Position numbers and translations under genes: made by a program
Origin: Pontibacterium sp964228735
Lineage (GTDB): Bacteria; Pseudomonadota; Gammaproteobacteria; Pseudomonadales; Balneatricaceae
NCBI RefSeq assembly: GCF_964228735.1
Contig: NZ_CAXRBQ010000082.1
Location: forward strand, 1 to 55,180
DNA length: 55,180 nucleotides
Reading direction: 5' to 3'
Part shown: positions 8,515 to 19,000 of the stretch, piece after piece
Layout of the letters: each line of letters begins with the position of its first letter
How positions within the stretch are numbered: the stretch's first letter is position 1
Notes under the pieces: generated by a model
Database searches by the model: none
What the model was told of the DNA's origin: nothing
What the model saw: only the letters and a program-made list of their open reading frames with translations

Positions 8515-11388
8515 TTAGTCGTTGGTGACCAGCGCCACGCGAATCGCATCCAGGTTCAGGGAAGCATCTGCCAGATACCCCAACAGATCGTCTTTCTGTG
8601 CCTGTTGGTGAACCAGCTCTTCGCTGCGGATGTTCGGATTCACCTTCGCCAGAGCCTGCAGGCGTTCCACTTCGCCGCCCAACAACTGCTCGACCCGATC
8701 GGTTGCGTCCTGCAAGGCGGTCTCGCGCTGTGGTTTCGCCACCGCTTCAGCGCGATCCAGCAGCTCCTGGATCTGCTCCCGGCCATGACGCACCAGGTTC
8801 TGTGCGGTAGCACGTGGTACACGCTCACCCAGCTTATCGAAGTGCGCCTGGGTCAGTACCTTGCTCAGGTCGTTACCATTGCTGTCGATCACCACGCGGA
8901 TGGTACCGGCTGGCAGATAGCGGGATACCTGCATCGCTTTGGGCGCGGCGCAGTTGACACGGAACACTGCTTCCAGCAGCAGAGTACCCGGCTGCAGTGG
9001 TGGCAGCTTCATGGTACAGACGGCGGTATTACCGAAGTCGCTGCCGAGGATCATCTCCATCACACCTTCCACCATCGGGTGTTCCCAGGTCATGAAGTTC
9101 ATATCTTCACGGGATAGGGCTTCGGTGCGGCTGAAAGTTGCCGTCATGCCTTCATCCGGCAGTCCCGGGAAGTGCTCGTGCAACATGTGATCGGTTGGGT
9201 GCAGCACAACAGAGTCCGGACCGTGGGGCTGCATCTCTACGCCAAACTGGTCAAAGACGTTGCTCATGTAGTCGCTCAGTGCCAGGCGGTCACCGGTCTG
9301 CTCCACTTCCGCCAGGATATCCTGGGCACGCGGCAGGTCACAGGAGTTCAGCTCCAGCAGGCGGTCACGACCGTCCTGCAGCTGTTGCAACACCGCTCCT
9401 GTTTCGTGACGGGTATCTTCCAGCAGTTTTTCCAGCTGAATTTCATCACGTTGGCTGTCGTCCATCTGGGTGTAGAGCTCGGTCGCGAACTTCAGGAACA
9501 GCTGCTGACCGGCGGCACATGGGCGACTGAACAGATCCACACCTTCGTTGTACCAACGCAGCAGGGTTTCCTGGGCGCTATCGATGTAGAACGGTACGTG
9601 GATCTGCACAGTGTTTTTCTGACCGATACGGTCAAGACGGCCGATACGCTGTTCCAGCAGGTCCGGGTTCAGCGGCAGGTCGAACATCAGCAGGTGTTGG
9701 GCAAACTGGAAGTTACGGCCTTCACTGCCGATCTCGGAACAGATCAACACCTGAGCGGAGTCTTCATCGTCGGCAAAGTACGCCGCTGCACGGTCACGGT
9801 TAACCAGCGTCAGGCCTTCGTGGAACGCCGCGCAGCGGATACCCACGCGCAGACGCAGGTGTTCTTCCAGCGCAATCGCGGTCTGTTTGCTACCACAGAT
9901 CAGCAGTGTTTTTTCATAACGGTGCTCTTTCAGCCACTGTTCCAGCCACGGCACACGTGGATCGCTCTGCAGCCAGTCATCCCCCAGGATACGTTCCGGG
10001 TGCAGCAGGTGTTCGATGTTCTGACCTACTTCATGGGCTTTAAATACGTCTGGCGCGTCCAGTGGGTAGGTGGACAGGGCACGGTCCGGGAATCCTTCTA
10101 CGGCAGCACGGGTATTACGGAACAACACGCGGCCGGTACCATGGCGATCCAGCAGCTTGTTGATGCAATCACGGATCACCTCATCCTGCTGTTCGCTGTG
10201 CAGGCCTGCCAGCAGTTTATCCACAGCCTCCTGATCCAGGTAATCTGCCACCAGCTTCTGCATCCCCTCGTCGCTTTCCAGACGCTGGGCAACGTTCTCT
10301 TCCTGCAGGTGTTCCACCAGTGTGCTCACCTGACGGTAGCCGGTCTCCTCCTCGCGGAACTCAGCCAGATCGTTGTAACGATCCGGGTCCAACAGGCGCA
10401 GGCGGGCAAAGTGACCTTCCAGCCCCAGTTGTTCAGGGGTCGCAGTCAGCAACAGGACACCCGGAATCTGTTGTGCCAGCGCTTCAATCGCCAAGTACAG
10501 ATGGCTCGCGGCCTCCTCACTCCAGCCCAGGTGGTGGGCTTCATCCACAACCATCAGGTCCCACTGTGCCGCCACCGCCTGAGCGTGACGCTCCGGGTTC
10601 TCACTGAGGAAGGACTGGCTACAGAGGATCAGCTGGGCATTTTCGAACGGATTGTCGATGCCGGACATATCCATGGTGATGCAGCGCATCTCATCCAGTA
10701 CGGTAAAGCGCAGATTAAAGCGACGCAGCATCTCCACCAACCACTGGTACAGCAAGCTGTCGGGTACGGTGACCAGCACACGCTGGGCACGGCCGGTGAT
10801 CAATTGATGCAAAATGATCAGGCCTGCTTCGATCGTCTTACCCAGACCTACTTCATCAGCCAGCAGTACACGTGGTGCGTGGCGGTTTGCTACCTGGCTG
10901 GCGATGTAAAACTGGTGTGGCAGAAGCTGCACACGTGCGCCCAGCAGGCCTGTCACGCCGGATTGCTGCAGGCGGTGCATCTGCTCCAGTGTATCCAGGC
11001 GCAGGCGGTAGCGCTTCAACTTGTCGATCTGGCCGGCAAACAGGCGGTCGGCAGGTTTGCTGAACTGAACAAATGCATTCAGCTCGGCTTCCGGTACAAC
11101 AACGGACTCTCCCTCTTCCGTCGAACCCACATACAGATATACACCGTTGTTTTCGTGACGGTCTTCAACGCTGAATGATACGCCTTCGATAGTCCGCACG
11201 GTTTCACCCTGCGCGTAAACCACACGGCTGATGGGCGCATTATCGACGGCGTAGGTGCGTTCCTCTTCCGACGCAGGAAACGCCAATGTTACGCGGCGTC
11301 CGTCGGTGTCGGTTACAACACCCAGACCCAGCTCAGCTTCTGTGTTACTGACCCAACGCTGACCTAAAGAATAAGGGGAGTTTGCCAA
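8515..11388 (-). CDS. rapA: RapA, RNA polymerase-associated Swi2/Snf2 ATPase
   Basis: 957 residues from a TTG at 11388; E. coli RapA has 968 and aligns from its first residues (SLGQRWVSNTEAELGLG against TLGQRWISDTESELGLG). The open frame can start 20 codons earlier at a GTG (11448) with a somewhat better AAGG site, so the true start is unresolved. An N-terminal Tudor-like region is followed by the helicase core: LADEVGLGKTIEA (Walker A), DEAHH, TATPEQLG, SEIGSEGRNFQFA and QRIGRLDRIGQ, then the RapA-specific C-terminal domain. Known role: recycles RNA polymerase after transcription. It is monocistronic, with a terminator immediately after, and diverges from the c-di-GMP protein gene. Confidence 0.95.
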   Translation of the reverse strand: MANSPYSLGQRWVSNTEAELGLGVVTDTDGRRVTLAFPASEEERTYAVDNAPISRVVYAQGETVRTIEGVSFSVEDRHENNGVYLYVGSTEEGESVVVPEAELNAFVQFSKPADRLFAGQIDKLKRYRLRLDTLEQMHRLQQSGVTGLLGARVQLLPHQFYIASQVANRHAPRVLLADEVGLGKTIEAGLIILHQLITGRAQRVLVTVPDSLLYQWLVEMLRRFNLRFTVLDEMRCITMDMSGIDNPFENAQLILCSQSFLSENPERHAQAVAAQWDLMVVDEAHHLGWSEEAASHLYLAIEALAQQIPGVLLLTATPEQLGLEGHFARLRLLDPDRYNDLAEFREEETGYRQVSTLVEHLQEENVAQRLESDEGMQKLVADYLDQEAVDKLLAGLHSEQQDEVIRDCINKLLDRHGTGRVLFRNTRAAVEGFPDRALSTYPLDAPDVFKAHEVGQNIEHLLHPERILGDDWLQSDPRVPWLEQWLKEHRYEKTLLICGSKQTAIALEEHLRLRVGIRCAAFHEGLTLVNRDRAAAYFADDEDSAQVLICSEIGSEGRNFQFAQHLLMFDLPLNPDLLEQRIGRLDRIGQKNTVQIHVPFYIDSAQETLLRWYNEGVDLFSRPCAAGQQLFLKFATELYTQMDDSQRDEIQLEKLLEDTRHETGAVLQQLQDGRDRLLELNSCDLPRAQDILAEVEQTGDRLALSDYMSNVFDQFGVEMQPHGPDSVVLHPTDHMLHEHFPGLPDEGMTATFSRTEALSREDMNFMTWEHPMVEGVMEMILGSDFGNTAVCTMKLPPLQPGTLLLEAVFRVNCAAPKAMQVSRYLPAGTIRVVIDSNGNDLSKVLTQAHFDKLGERVPRATAQNLVRHGREQIQELLDRAEAVAKPQRETALQDATDRVEQLLGGEVERLQALAKVNPNIRSEELVHQQAQKDDLLGYLADASLNLDAIRVALVTND

Positions 11389-11751
11389 AGTACTGTGTTC
11401 CGTTTTTTTGAAGTGAAATCTGAGGGGCGGCAATGATAGGCGTTTCACCCTCGCCTTACAAAACTTAGTTCAAAATTGCGGAAGAATTTTCCCGTATCAG
11501 GACAATCTCGTATGATAGCGCCCCAAAACCGAGGAGAATCAGTGCAGTGCGCTGAAATTCAGGTATACCTTTATGCCAGGGAAGGGGCCGATCATAGTCA
11601 AATCGGTCGTGAAGGAAGGAACGGTTAAAAAAACCGCCAACAGATCGAGCGCTGTCTCACGTCCAGCGATCTTCCCATGGAACGAAGATTGATCAACCCA
11701 AGTAGCTCCGATAGTCAGAAAACGGAGCTGCCGTGTAGTAGGAACTGGGCG
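11389..11751. other. Divergent intergenic region between rapA and the c-di-GMP protein
   Basis: 363 bases. On the plus strand a -10-like TATGAT (11512-11517) with a weak TTTCCC -35 at 17 bases spacing precedes a strong ribosome site (GAGGAG) and a 28-codon frame from a GTG at 11542 to a TAA ending at 11628. A small stem (CGGTT/AACCG) follows around 11622-11637. No clear operator was found. The rapA promoter should also lie here, but I could not place it. Confidence 0.4.
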
Positions 11752-14655
11752 ATGACTGTGAAGAAACTCGAGCACCTGTTGAGCCACCCGCTCTATCAAC
11801 TGCGAACATCAGCCACCATGGCGGAAGCCACCGAACTGATGCATCAATCCGGTACCAGTTCACTGTTGGTAGTTGATCCCAACAATCCGGACCAGCCCGC
11901 AGGCATCATCACCGAGCGCGATGTGCTCAAGGCCCTCGCGGCTGATATGCCCGCCGATGCGCCGATCGGCGACGTGATGAGCAAACCGGTGGTTGTAGCA
12001 CCAGCCAGTACGGAGTTTCGCGACGGATACCATCTGCTGGCATTCCACAATATCCGCCACCTGCTTCTGCTGGACGACAACGGCGATCCTCAGGGGATTA
12101 TCAGCGAGAGTGATTTTCGCAACCACCTCAGCTCCAACTTTATCTCCCGCCTGAAAGATATCCGTGGCGTGATGAGCAACAGCGCACTCACGGTAGCTCG
12201 CAATACGTTGCTGCGCAGTGCGATACAGACCATGGCTACCCACCGCTTCACCTGTGTCGTGGCGACCGACAACGATCTCCCCTGCGGCATCCTGACAGAG
12301 AACGACGCGGTTAAGTTCTACAACAGTGACCGGGTCAACAACAGCACGCTGCTTGACGAGGTGATGGTCAAACGGGTGCACACCATCCCCGACAACACCC
12401 CCGTACCGGTCGCACTGGAAGCGATGCAGGCACACAACATCCGTCACCTGGTGGTGGTTGACCAGAGCAACAAAGTGCTGGGACTGGTAACCGAACACGA
12501 CATTGTGCATCAGATCGAGATCGAGTTTGCCGGCGAGATGCGGCGCCAGCGCCAGCTGAACGAATCCGAGCTCAAACGCTACGAGCACAAACTGCACGCG
12601 ATCTTTGATACCACCAACATCTTCCTTGCGTTACTCGACGCGCAAGGCTGCGTGCTGGAGATAAACGCAGCAGCCCTGAAAATGAGCGGATACAGCCGCT
12701 CCGAAGTGCTGCTGAGTCCAATCTGGGAAACCGTTTGGCGCTGCGACGACCTGAGCCAAACGGAACGCTTGCAACAGGTACTGGCCACCACTCGCAACGG
12801 TAAAACCAGCCGTCTGGACACCCAACACCTGGATTCGCGCAAGCAGGTACGCTACTGCGATTGCCGCTTCCAGCCGATCCTGAACGACAACAACGACGTC
12901 GATTACATTCTGGTCGAAGGGCTGGATGTGACCGATCTGAAGTACAGCCAGCAGCAATTGAAACACCTGGCGTATTACGATCCACTGACCAACCTGCCCA
13001 ACCGCACCCTGCTGTCCGAGCGGATGCAGGTTGCACTGCAGAAAACCCGTAACAGCGGCAAACTGCTGGTGATCGGTTATCTGGATCTGGACCACTTCAA
13101 GCCGGTGAACGACGAGCTGGGCCACGATGTGGGAGACCAGTTGCTGATCGAGGTAGCAAACCGACTGCGCCATGCGTCACGGGCCCAAGACACCATCGCC
13201 CGTCTCGGCGGTGACGAATTTGTCTTGTTGCTACCAGGCCACGCAAGCCGTCAGGAAGCCGAAGCGTCCCTGAAACGCATCCTGAACCGCATTGCCGCCC
13301 CATACCGTTTGCGCGGCAACCAGATATCGATCTCGGCCAGCCTCGGCTATACGCTGTTCCCCGATGATGACTGTGATGCCGATATGCTGTTACGCCATGC
13401 CGACCAGGCGATGTATGCCGCCAAACAGCAGGGCCGTAACTGCTACTACCTGTTTGATAGTCAGCAGAACTGTGTGCAAAACCAGCGCCAGGAGCTGATC
13501 CGCCAAGCTGCTCTGGGACTGCGAAATGGCGACTTCGAGCTTTACTACCAACCCAAGGTCAATATGAAAACAGGCCAGGTACTGGGTGCTGAAGCGCTAT
13601 TGCGCTGGCAACATCCGGAGCGTGGCTTGTTGTCGCCCAACGAATTCCTGCCCCTGCTAACCGGCGATCCACTGATGGCTGAACTGGAAGAGTGGGTGCT
13701 GCAACAGGGTATGCAACAACTGCACGAATGGCACCTGCATGACCTGCGCCTGACGCTGAGTGTAAATATCTCAGGCCAATTCCTGCAGGAGAGCGGTTTT
13801 GTCGACAAGCTATCCGCACTATTGGCGCAATATCCTACCTTGCCCCCATCCGCGCTGGAATTGGAGATTCTGGAAACCACCGCACTGGAAAACATTACCC
13901 GCGCCAGCGAGATCATTCGCCGCTGTCGCGCACGGGGTGTCGGTTTTGCGCTCGATGATTTTGGCACGGGCTACTCCAGCCTGACTCACCTTAAACGCCT
14001 GCCAGCGGACGCAATCAAGATCGACTGCAGTTTTGTAGCCGACATCATTGACGACCCCGATAACTTGGCGATTGTGGAGGGCATTATTGGTCTCGCCACT
14101 GCCTTCCGCCTCAACACAGTTGCCGAAGGTGTGGAAAAGATCGAACAGGGCCTGATGCTATTGCATCTGGGGTGTGAGGTGGCACAAGGTTACGCCATTG
14201 CAGCACCAATGCCTGCGACGCTCTTTCCGGAATGGGCCCGCCAGTTCACACCACCAGTCCAGTGGAGCGGTTCGGTCACCAATCCGATGCCGATCAAGAA
14301 CTTTCCCCTGTTGGCCGCCAGCGTGGACCACCGCAGCTGGGTCAGCCGCATTCTGGCCTACGTGAACCGGGAAACCCACGAAGTGATTCCAAGCGACGTG
14401 CAGGACCATATCAACTGCCGTTTTGGCCAGTGGCTTATTGGCGACGGCCACGCTCACTTTGGGCACACCCAGCGTTGGCAGGAGGTCGATAAGATCCACA
14501 AGGCGATCCATGCCCAATCGGCGCAGATGGTGGTTCTGGCATCACAAGGGAAACACGCCCAGGCGCAACAGCTAGCCCCCTCGTTGATCGCCCAGCGGGA
14601 CGAACTGCTCAATCATTTAACACAATGGTATGCAGACGAGCTGCAACCGGTATAA
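11752..14655 (+). CDS. Multidomain c-di-GMP protein: CBS x4, PAS, GGDEF, EAL, CZB
   Basis: 967 residues from the ATG at 11752, which has AGGAA 9 bases upstream; a longer frame from 11677 lacks this. Order: two CBS pairs (about 1-260) with four GIITERD-like repeats, a PAS domain (about 280-400), GGDEF (motif at 486-490, with an intact RLGGDEF), EAL (motif at 614-616, with NIS, the DDFGTGYSS loop at 735-743, a DAIKID lysine and AEGVE), and a C-terminal zinc-binding CZB domain. The CZB ligands H860, C889, H916 and H920 are spaced 29, 27 and 4, almost exactly as in DgcZ of E. coli. Both enzymatic sites look intact, so it may be bifunctional. It likely links nucleotide sensing (CBS) and zinc sensing (CZB) to c-di-GMP turnover. 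Monocistronic before srmB. Confidence 0.92.
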   Translation: MTVKKLEHLLSHPLYQLRTSATMAEATELMHQSGTSSLLVVDPNNPDQPAGIITERDVLKALAADMPADAPIGDVMSKPVVVAPASTEFRDGYHLLAFHNIRHLLLLDDNGDPQGIISESDFRNHLSSNFISRLKDIRGVMSNSALTVARNTLLRSAIQTMATHRFTCVVATDNDLPCGILTENDAVKFYNSDRVNNSTLLDEVMVKRVHTIPDNTPVPVALEAMQAHNIRHLVVVDQSNKVLGLVTEHDIVHQIEIEFAGEMRRQRQLNESELKRYEHKLHAIFDTTNIFLALLDAQGCVLEINAAALKMSGYSRSEVLLSPIWETVWRCDDLSQTERLQQVLATTRNGKTSRLDTQHLDSRKQVRYCDCRFQPILNDNNDVDYILVEGLDVTDLKYSQQQLKHLAYYDPLTNLPNRTLLSERMQVALQKTRNSGKLLVIGYLDLDHFKPVNDELGHDVGDQLLIEVANRLRHASRAQDTIARLGGDEFVLLLPGHASRQEAEASLKRILNRIAAPYRLRGNQISISASLGYTLFPDDDCDADMLLRHADQAMYAAKQQGRNCYYLFDSQQNCVQNQRQELIRQAALGLRNGDFELYYQPKVNMKTGQVLGAEALLRWQHPERGLLSPNEFLPLLTGDPLMAELEEWVLQQGMQQLHEWHLHDLRLTLSVNISGQFLQESGFVDKLSALLAQYPTLPPSALELEILETTALENITRASEIIRRCRARGVGFALDDFGTGYSSLTHLKRLPADAIKIDCSFVADIIDDPDNLAIVEGIIGLATAFRLNTVAEGVEKIEQGLMLLHLGCEVAQGYAIAAPMPATLFPEWARQFTPPVQWSGSVTNPMPIKNFPLLAASVDHRSWVSRILAYVNRETHEVIPSDVQDHINCRFGQWLIGDGHAHFGHTQRWQEVDKIHKAIHAQSAQMVVLASQGKHAQAQQLAPSLIAQRDELLNHLTQWYADELQPV

Positions 14656-14719
14656 TCTCCGCTTTTGCGGCAGCTAAACTGCCATCAGACTCACTGCCTA
14701 CAGGTAACACGTCCATACC

Positions 14720-15958
14720 ATGTCATTTATCGACCTCGAACTTGATCTAGAACTGCTGCAATCCCTCGCGGAAAACGAGTTTATCGACGCCACCGAGATT
14801 CAGCAGCAGGCGATTCCAGCCATCATGGAGGGTGTGGACCTGTTGGCCTGTGCGGCGACCGGTTCCGGTAAAACACTGGCATTTGTGCTGCCTGCCCTAC
14901 AGCACCTGCTCGATCAGCAGGAGAAACCGCTGGATGCACCACGCGTTGTAATCCTGACGCCAACCCGTGAACTGGCTAACCAGATCCTGCAGGTGATCAA
15001 GAAACAGACCGCACTGACCGATATCCGCAGCGCCATGCTGGTAGGCGGCGTACCGTACGGTAATCAGCAGAAAGAGCTGAGCGAAGGTGTGGATATCCTG
15101 GTGGCGACACCGGGCCGTCTGCTGGAGATGGATGAAAAAGGCTGGCTGGACCTCTCCGTGGTACAGATGCTGACCATCGACGAAGCGGACCGCATGTTGG
15201 ATATGGGCTTTATCGGTGACATCCGCAAGATCGCCGACCTGACACCCATCACCCGCCAGACCCTGATGTTCTCCGCCACCCTGGAAGGTGGACAGGTGGA
15301 AGCACTGGCGCAGGACCTGCTGAACAACGAATCCCGCTCCCTCACCCTGGCACCACCGCGTGGTGTCGCCGGTAACATCCAGCAGACGGTCTATCTTGCC
15401 GACAACGAGGATCACAAACAGGTGCTGCTGAAATCCCTGATCACCCGCAGCGAGATCAAGCAGGCGCTGGTGTTTGTCGCGTCCCGCAAGCAGGTGGATA
15501 CCTGGGTGCAGATTATTCGTGGCCTGGGCATCATGTGTGACGGCCTGCACGGTGAACTGCCCCAGGGCGAACGCACTGCCCGCCTGAAGCGGATGCGTCG
15601 TGGTCGCCTGAAAGTGATCGTTGCCACCGATGTCGCCGCCCGTGGCCTTGATCTGCTGGATATCAGCCACGTCATCAACCTGCATCTGCCACGCCGGGGT
15701 GATATCTACGTACACCGTGCAGGCCGCAGTGGCCGTGATGGCGGTCAGGGTTTTGCCTGGTCTCTGGTGGACAGCAACGATTGGCTCAACCTGGGCCGTA
15801 TCGAGCGCTATACCGGCCAGAAGATCGCACAAGCCACTATCGAAGGGCTGGAGCCGACACGGGCGATGCCTAAAGAGGTGAAGAAAACCAAGCCGAAGAA
15901 GAAAAAATCGGCTGCGGCGAAGAAAGCCGCCAAGAGCAAAACAAAGAAAAAGCGCTGA
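14720..15958 (+). CDS. srmB: DEAD-box RNA helicase, SrmB-like
   Basis: 412 residues with all helicase motifs: Q-motif (TEIQQQAIPAIM), Walker A AATGSGKT, PTRELA, TPGR, DEADRMLDMGF, SATL, and the C-terminal VATDVAARGLD and HRAGRSGR blocks. The N-terminal FxxLELDxxLLxSL and the DEADRMLDMGF context resemble E. coli SrmB (444 aa), which helps assemble the large ribosomal subunit. The last 25 or so residues are almost entirely lysine, alanine and serine, an RNA-binding tail. It starts 64 bases after the c-di-GMP gene and ends inside its own terminator. The symbol is by resemblance only; RhlE-type is the alternative. Confidence 0.85.
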   Translation: MSFIDLELDLELLQSLAENEFIDATEIQQQAIPAIMEGVDLLACAATGSGKTLAFVLPALQHLLDQQEKPLDAPRVVILTPTRELANQILQVIKKQTALTDIRSAMLVGGVPYGNQQKELSEGVDILVATPGRLLEMDEKGWLDLSVVQMLTIDEADRMLDMGFIGDIRKIADLTPITRQTLMFSATLEGGQVEALAQDLLNNESRSLTLAPPRGVAGNIQQTVYLADNEDHKQVLLKSLITRSEIKQALVFVASRKQVDTWVQIIRGLGIMCDGLHGELPQGERTARLKRMRRGRLKVIVATDVAARGLDLLDISHVINLHLPRRGDIYVHRAGRSGRDGGQGFAWSLVDSNDWLNLGRIERYTGQKIAQATIEGLEPTRAMPKEVKKTKPKKKKSAAAKKAAKSKTKKKR

Positions 15959-15974
15959 GTTCAGCGCTTTTTTT
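15949..15974 (+). terminator. srmB terminator, probably bidirectional
   Basis: A 10-bp perfect stem (AAAGCGCTGA with TCAGCGCTTT, loop GT) followed by a T-run. The first arm contains the srmB stop codon. On the minus strand the same hairpin is followed by TTTTTCTTTG, so it can also end transcription of the restriction operon, whose last gene stops at 16009. Confidence 0.85.
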
Positions 15975-16008
15975 GGTTTTCCAGCAGTGAGCTACTGCTG
16001 CACTTTAA

Positions 16009-19000
16009 TCAGCTTGTGATCTTTTCCGACAGCGTCCGAATGGCGTCTACACCATCCTGCTCAAACAAGATATTCCAGTCCTCTAACTGCTGCTCGGTTA
16101 CCGGCTGACCTCTATCGTCACGCCAGTCCCCCAACAAAGTTGCCTTAGGAGTGTTGGAGATCAGAAACGCATCCAACTGAATTGCCGCATTAGCGGAGCT
16201 TTGCAGAGCCAGCATCCCTTCAATTTCTTTGATGGTTTTATGGAACTGCACTTTCGGGCTTTGCGGCGTGTGATTACGCAAGCCTTTGGGGTCAACAAAC
16301 ACCACATATTGTTTACCATCACGTACCAGCCACAGGATAAAGTCAGGGTAGAAGCCACCATCCACAAATACACCTACAGCGCCTTGCCCTGTCTGATTGC
16401 GTAACAGGTACAACTCAAAGCCTTCAAAAACATCTTGCTCCCATGCAGCCTGCAGATCCTTTATAAACTTCGCTTCACCTTTATTCAGTGCTACCGGGCT
16501 AATCTGAAAATCTAACCCCTGGGTTGCGGCAACCAGTGGCTGATAGAAGTGCCTCTCACACCAAAGAAACTCCATCCCTTCCAGTACCTGATCTTTCCAG
16601 CGGTTAACGTCTCCAGCCAACACATGACCTCTGAGGTTATCCAGCTGTTTGATCAGCATTTCATGGCGCACAGAGTCCAGCGTCAGTGTGTAACTACCCT
16701 GGGGCGCGCTGTCAGTGATGCCAAACAGATACTTGTTGTTCTCAGTAATCGGGCGATATTCAAGTTTATCGGCTTCCCACTGCTTGCGACGGAAGCCATA
16801 AAATTTCTCGCAATATTTACGCAGCAACGCCCCTGCCATTTCGTGCCATAGATCCAGCCTGCTGAGATCACCCAAATCCATAACAGATTGGGGGGCATAA
16901 AGCTCATACCAACTATCATCCGCAAGAATCTCGCACACCCGCTGTTGGGAGATAGTCAGATTGGACCAGCGTCTGTCTCGCTTAAACGCCAGCAGTTCAA
17001 AATAGAGGGCCTCTTCATCCATAAGAGCCAGATGAGTTTTAGTAAATCGCTGTCTCTGTCGGTTAGCTTGTCGCTCACCCTGTTCATCTGTGGCGAAGCT
17101 CCCAACACGCGGATAAAAGTCTAGCTGCACTCTTGCTAACTGACAGAAATAATTAAACGCCTCAGTCTGCCCCTTCAGCAAAAACTCTGATGGCGAAAAC
17201 AGCTCCACCTGCTCAGCCAGCTCAAGAAAGGCCGTACCCGAACCACCAATCGCTTTACCGGCAATTTCAGGCTTAATACGAATAACCGGTAGATTTTGTG
17301 GCAGGTTATCTATCGCTTTCAGTGGCAACTCATACTCTACCAGCCCCTGATTTACCGGAATCTCTTCATCTTCCAACTCTTTGCGGAACTGCTGAATGTA
17401 ATCGGCCTTCACACCAAACACATTCAGAGTTTCCAAGATGCCGATATGCCTTGGACGCTCTAACCCAACCTGTTTCAGTTCATTAACCAGTTCTGCCGAG
17501 CGCTTCAGCGTTGTCTGGAAACCTTTCAGGCGCACACCCCGGCCAAACAGCTGAATGATCTGGGCACCCTCTTTTTTGCCTACGTTCATCAATGTCATGT
17601 TGGATACACGCCAGCTACTCCACCCTTCAGTAAACTTCTTGGAGCCTAACAGCAGGTTGATCTGCGAGTTGTCCTGATTGATGGTATTGAACAATGAAGC
17701 GCTGAATCGGGCATCCTGCGTCACCAGATCATGCTTTTCACAGAGCTTCACCAGCTTGCTGTCATCGCCCACATTGATCACACCAAATGGAGTATCCGAA
17801 ACACCACCGCGCAAGGCGATTTCACCCGCCACGCCGGTAATGTTTTCCACATACAGATGACCGCCACTGCAATGGAAAATCCGCTCCAGAATATCCAGAT
17901 AGAGATCAGCCGCTGAGAGATTCAGCTCTTTCAGATAATTGAAACGACCATCCAAAAGATTGCGACCGCCTGCGGTTTCCATTCCCTGTTTCAGCAACAC
18001 ATCTATCGCGTTGATGGTGCTTTCACGCTGGCTCAGTACCCGATCTACAAATTGCAGCACTTTTACCGTGTCGGAGGCTTCGCCGCTACTCAAATTGGCG
18101 GTGACCTTAGAGCTCACAAACACCCAAAGCGGTCGGCTGAGATTAAAGCGCTTAAACAGATCAGGCTGATCATCAAACAGGCGTAACTGCTGGTAGTAAC
18201 TCAGTAGCGAAGCCACCAGATAGCGGTATTCGTCTTCGCCATCCTGGTTTTTCTCCAGGTTGAGAATCTGCGACTGCTTGCCGTAACCATCGCTGTAAAA
18301 GTGACGGTAGGAGTAATCAAACAGAATCGACTTGGTGTAGGTCTGACGCAGGTTTTCGTGCTGCCCGGCCGATTGCGCAAAGGTCGCCGAATACTCAAAG
18401 GAGAAACCCTGTTCGCAGAGGCGCTGTCGGTAGTCCAGCCAGGTACCGCCGCCACTGGCAGTACCGCGGTGACCTTCATCCACCAGCAACAGGTTATTGC
18501 TGCCAAAGCTATCGACCGCTACGGTTTTACTTTTTTCGCTTTCCCGTAGCTTGTTGATATCAATCACCTGCACCGGATTCTGCGCAAACAGATCGCTCTG
18601 TCCGCCTCGGTTGCTGAACTCTGTGGCCTCGATACCCGAGGTTTTCAGCTCCTGCAGATGCTGTCGGGTAAGCCCCTCATTGGGCGTCAGCAGGATGATC
18701 TGATTGATATTTTTTGCTTTGCCAAAGCGTTTCAGGTAATAGCGAAACTGCTGGATATTGGCGTGCATCAACAGGGTTTTACCCGATCCGGTCGCGTTCC
18801 AGAAGGCGATACGGCCCAACTGGGGCCAGAGATCATCATCCGGGTTTAACAGCTCCAGCGGTTTGTGATTCACCTTTTGTTCATCTACCCAGTGGGTATT
18901 CCAGCGCTGAATCTGTTCATTCAACTCATTGAGCAGTTCTTCCGGGCGGGTAAAGAAGTAGTCGAGATAGATCTCAGTAAACAGCAGGGCCAGATACTGG

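Noticed and set aside
9172..11178. Open frame of 668 codons on the plus strand
   Set aside because: It lies wholly antisense to rapA, whose protein matches the family from end to end. It has no recognisable domain or ribosome site and reflects the codon bias of rapA.
14897..15832. Long minus-strand open frame of 311 codons
   Set aside because: Antisense to the complete DEAD-box helicase gene; the translation is low-complexity and rich in histidine and glutamine.
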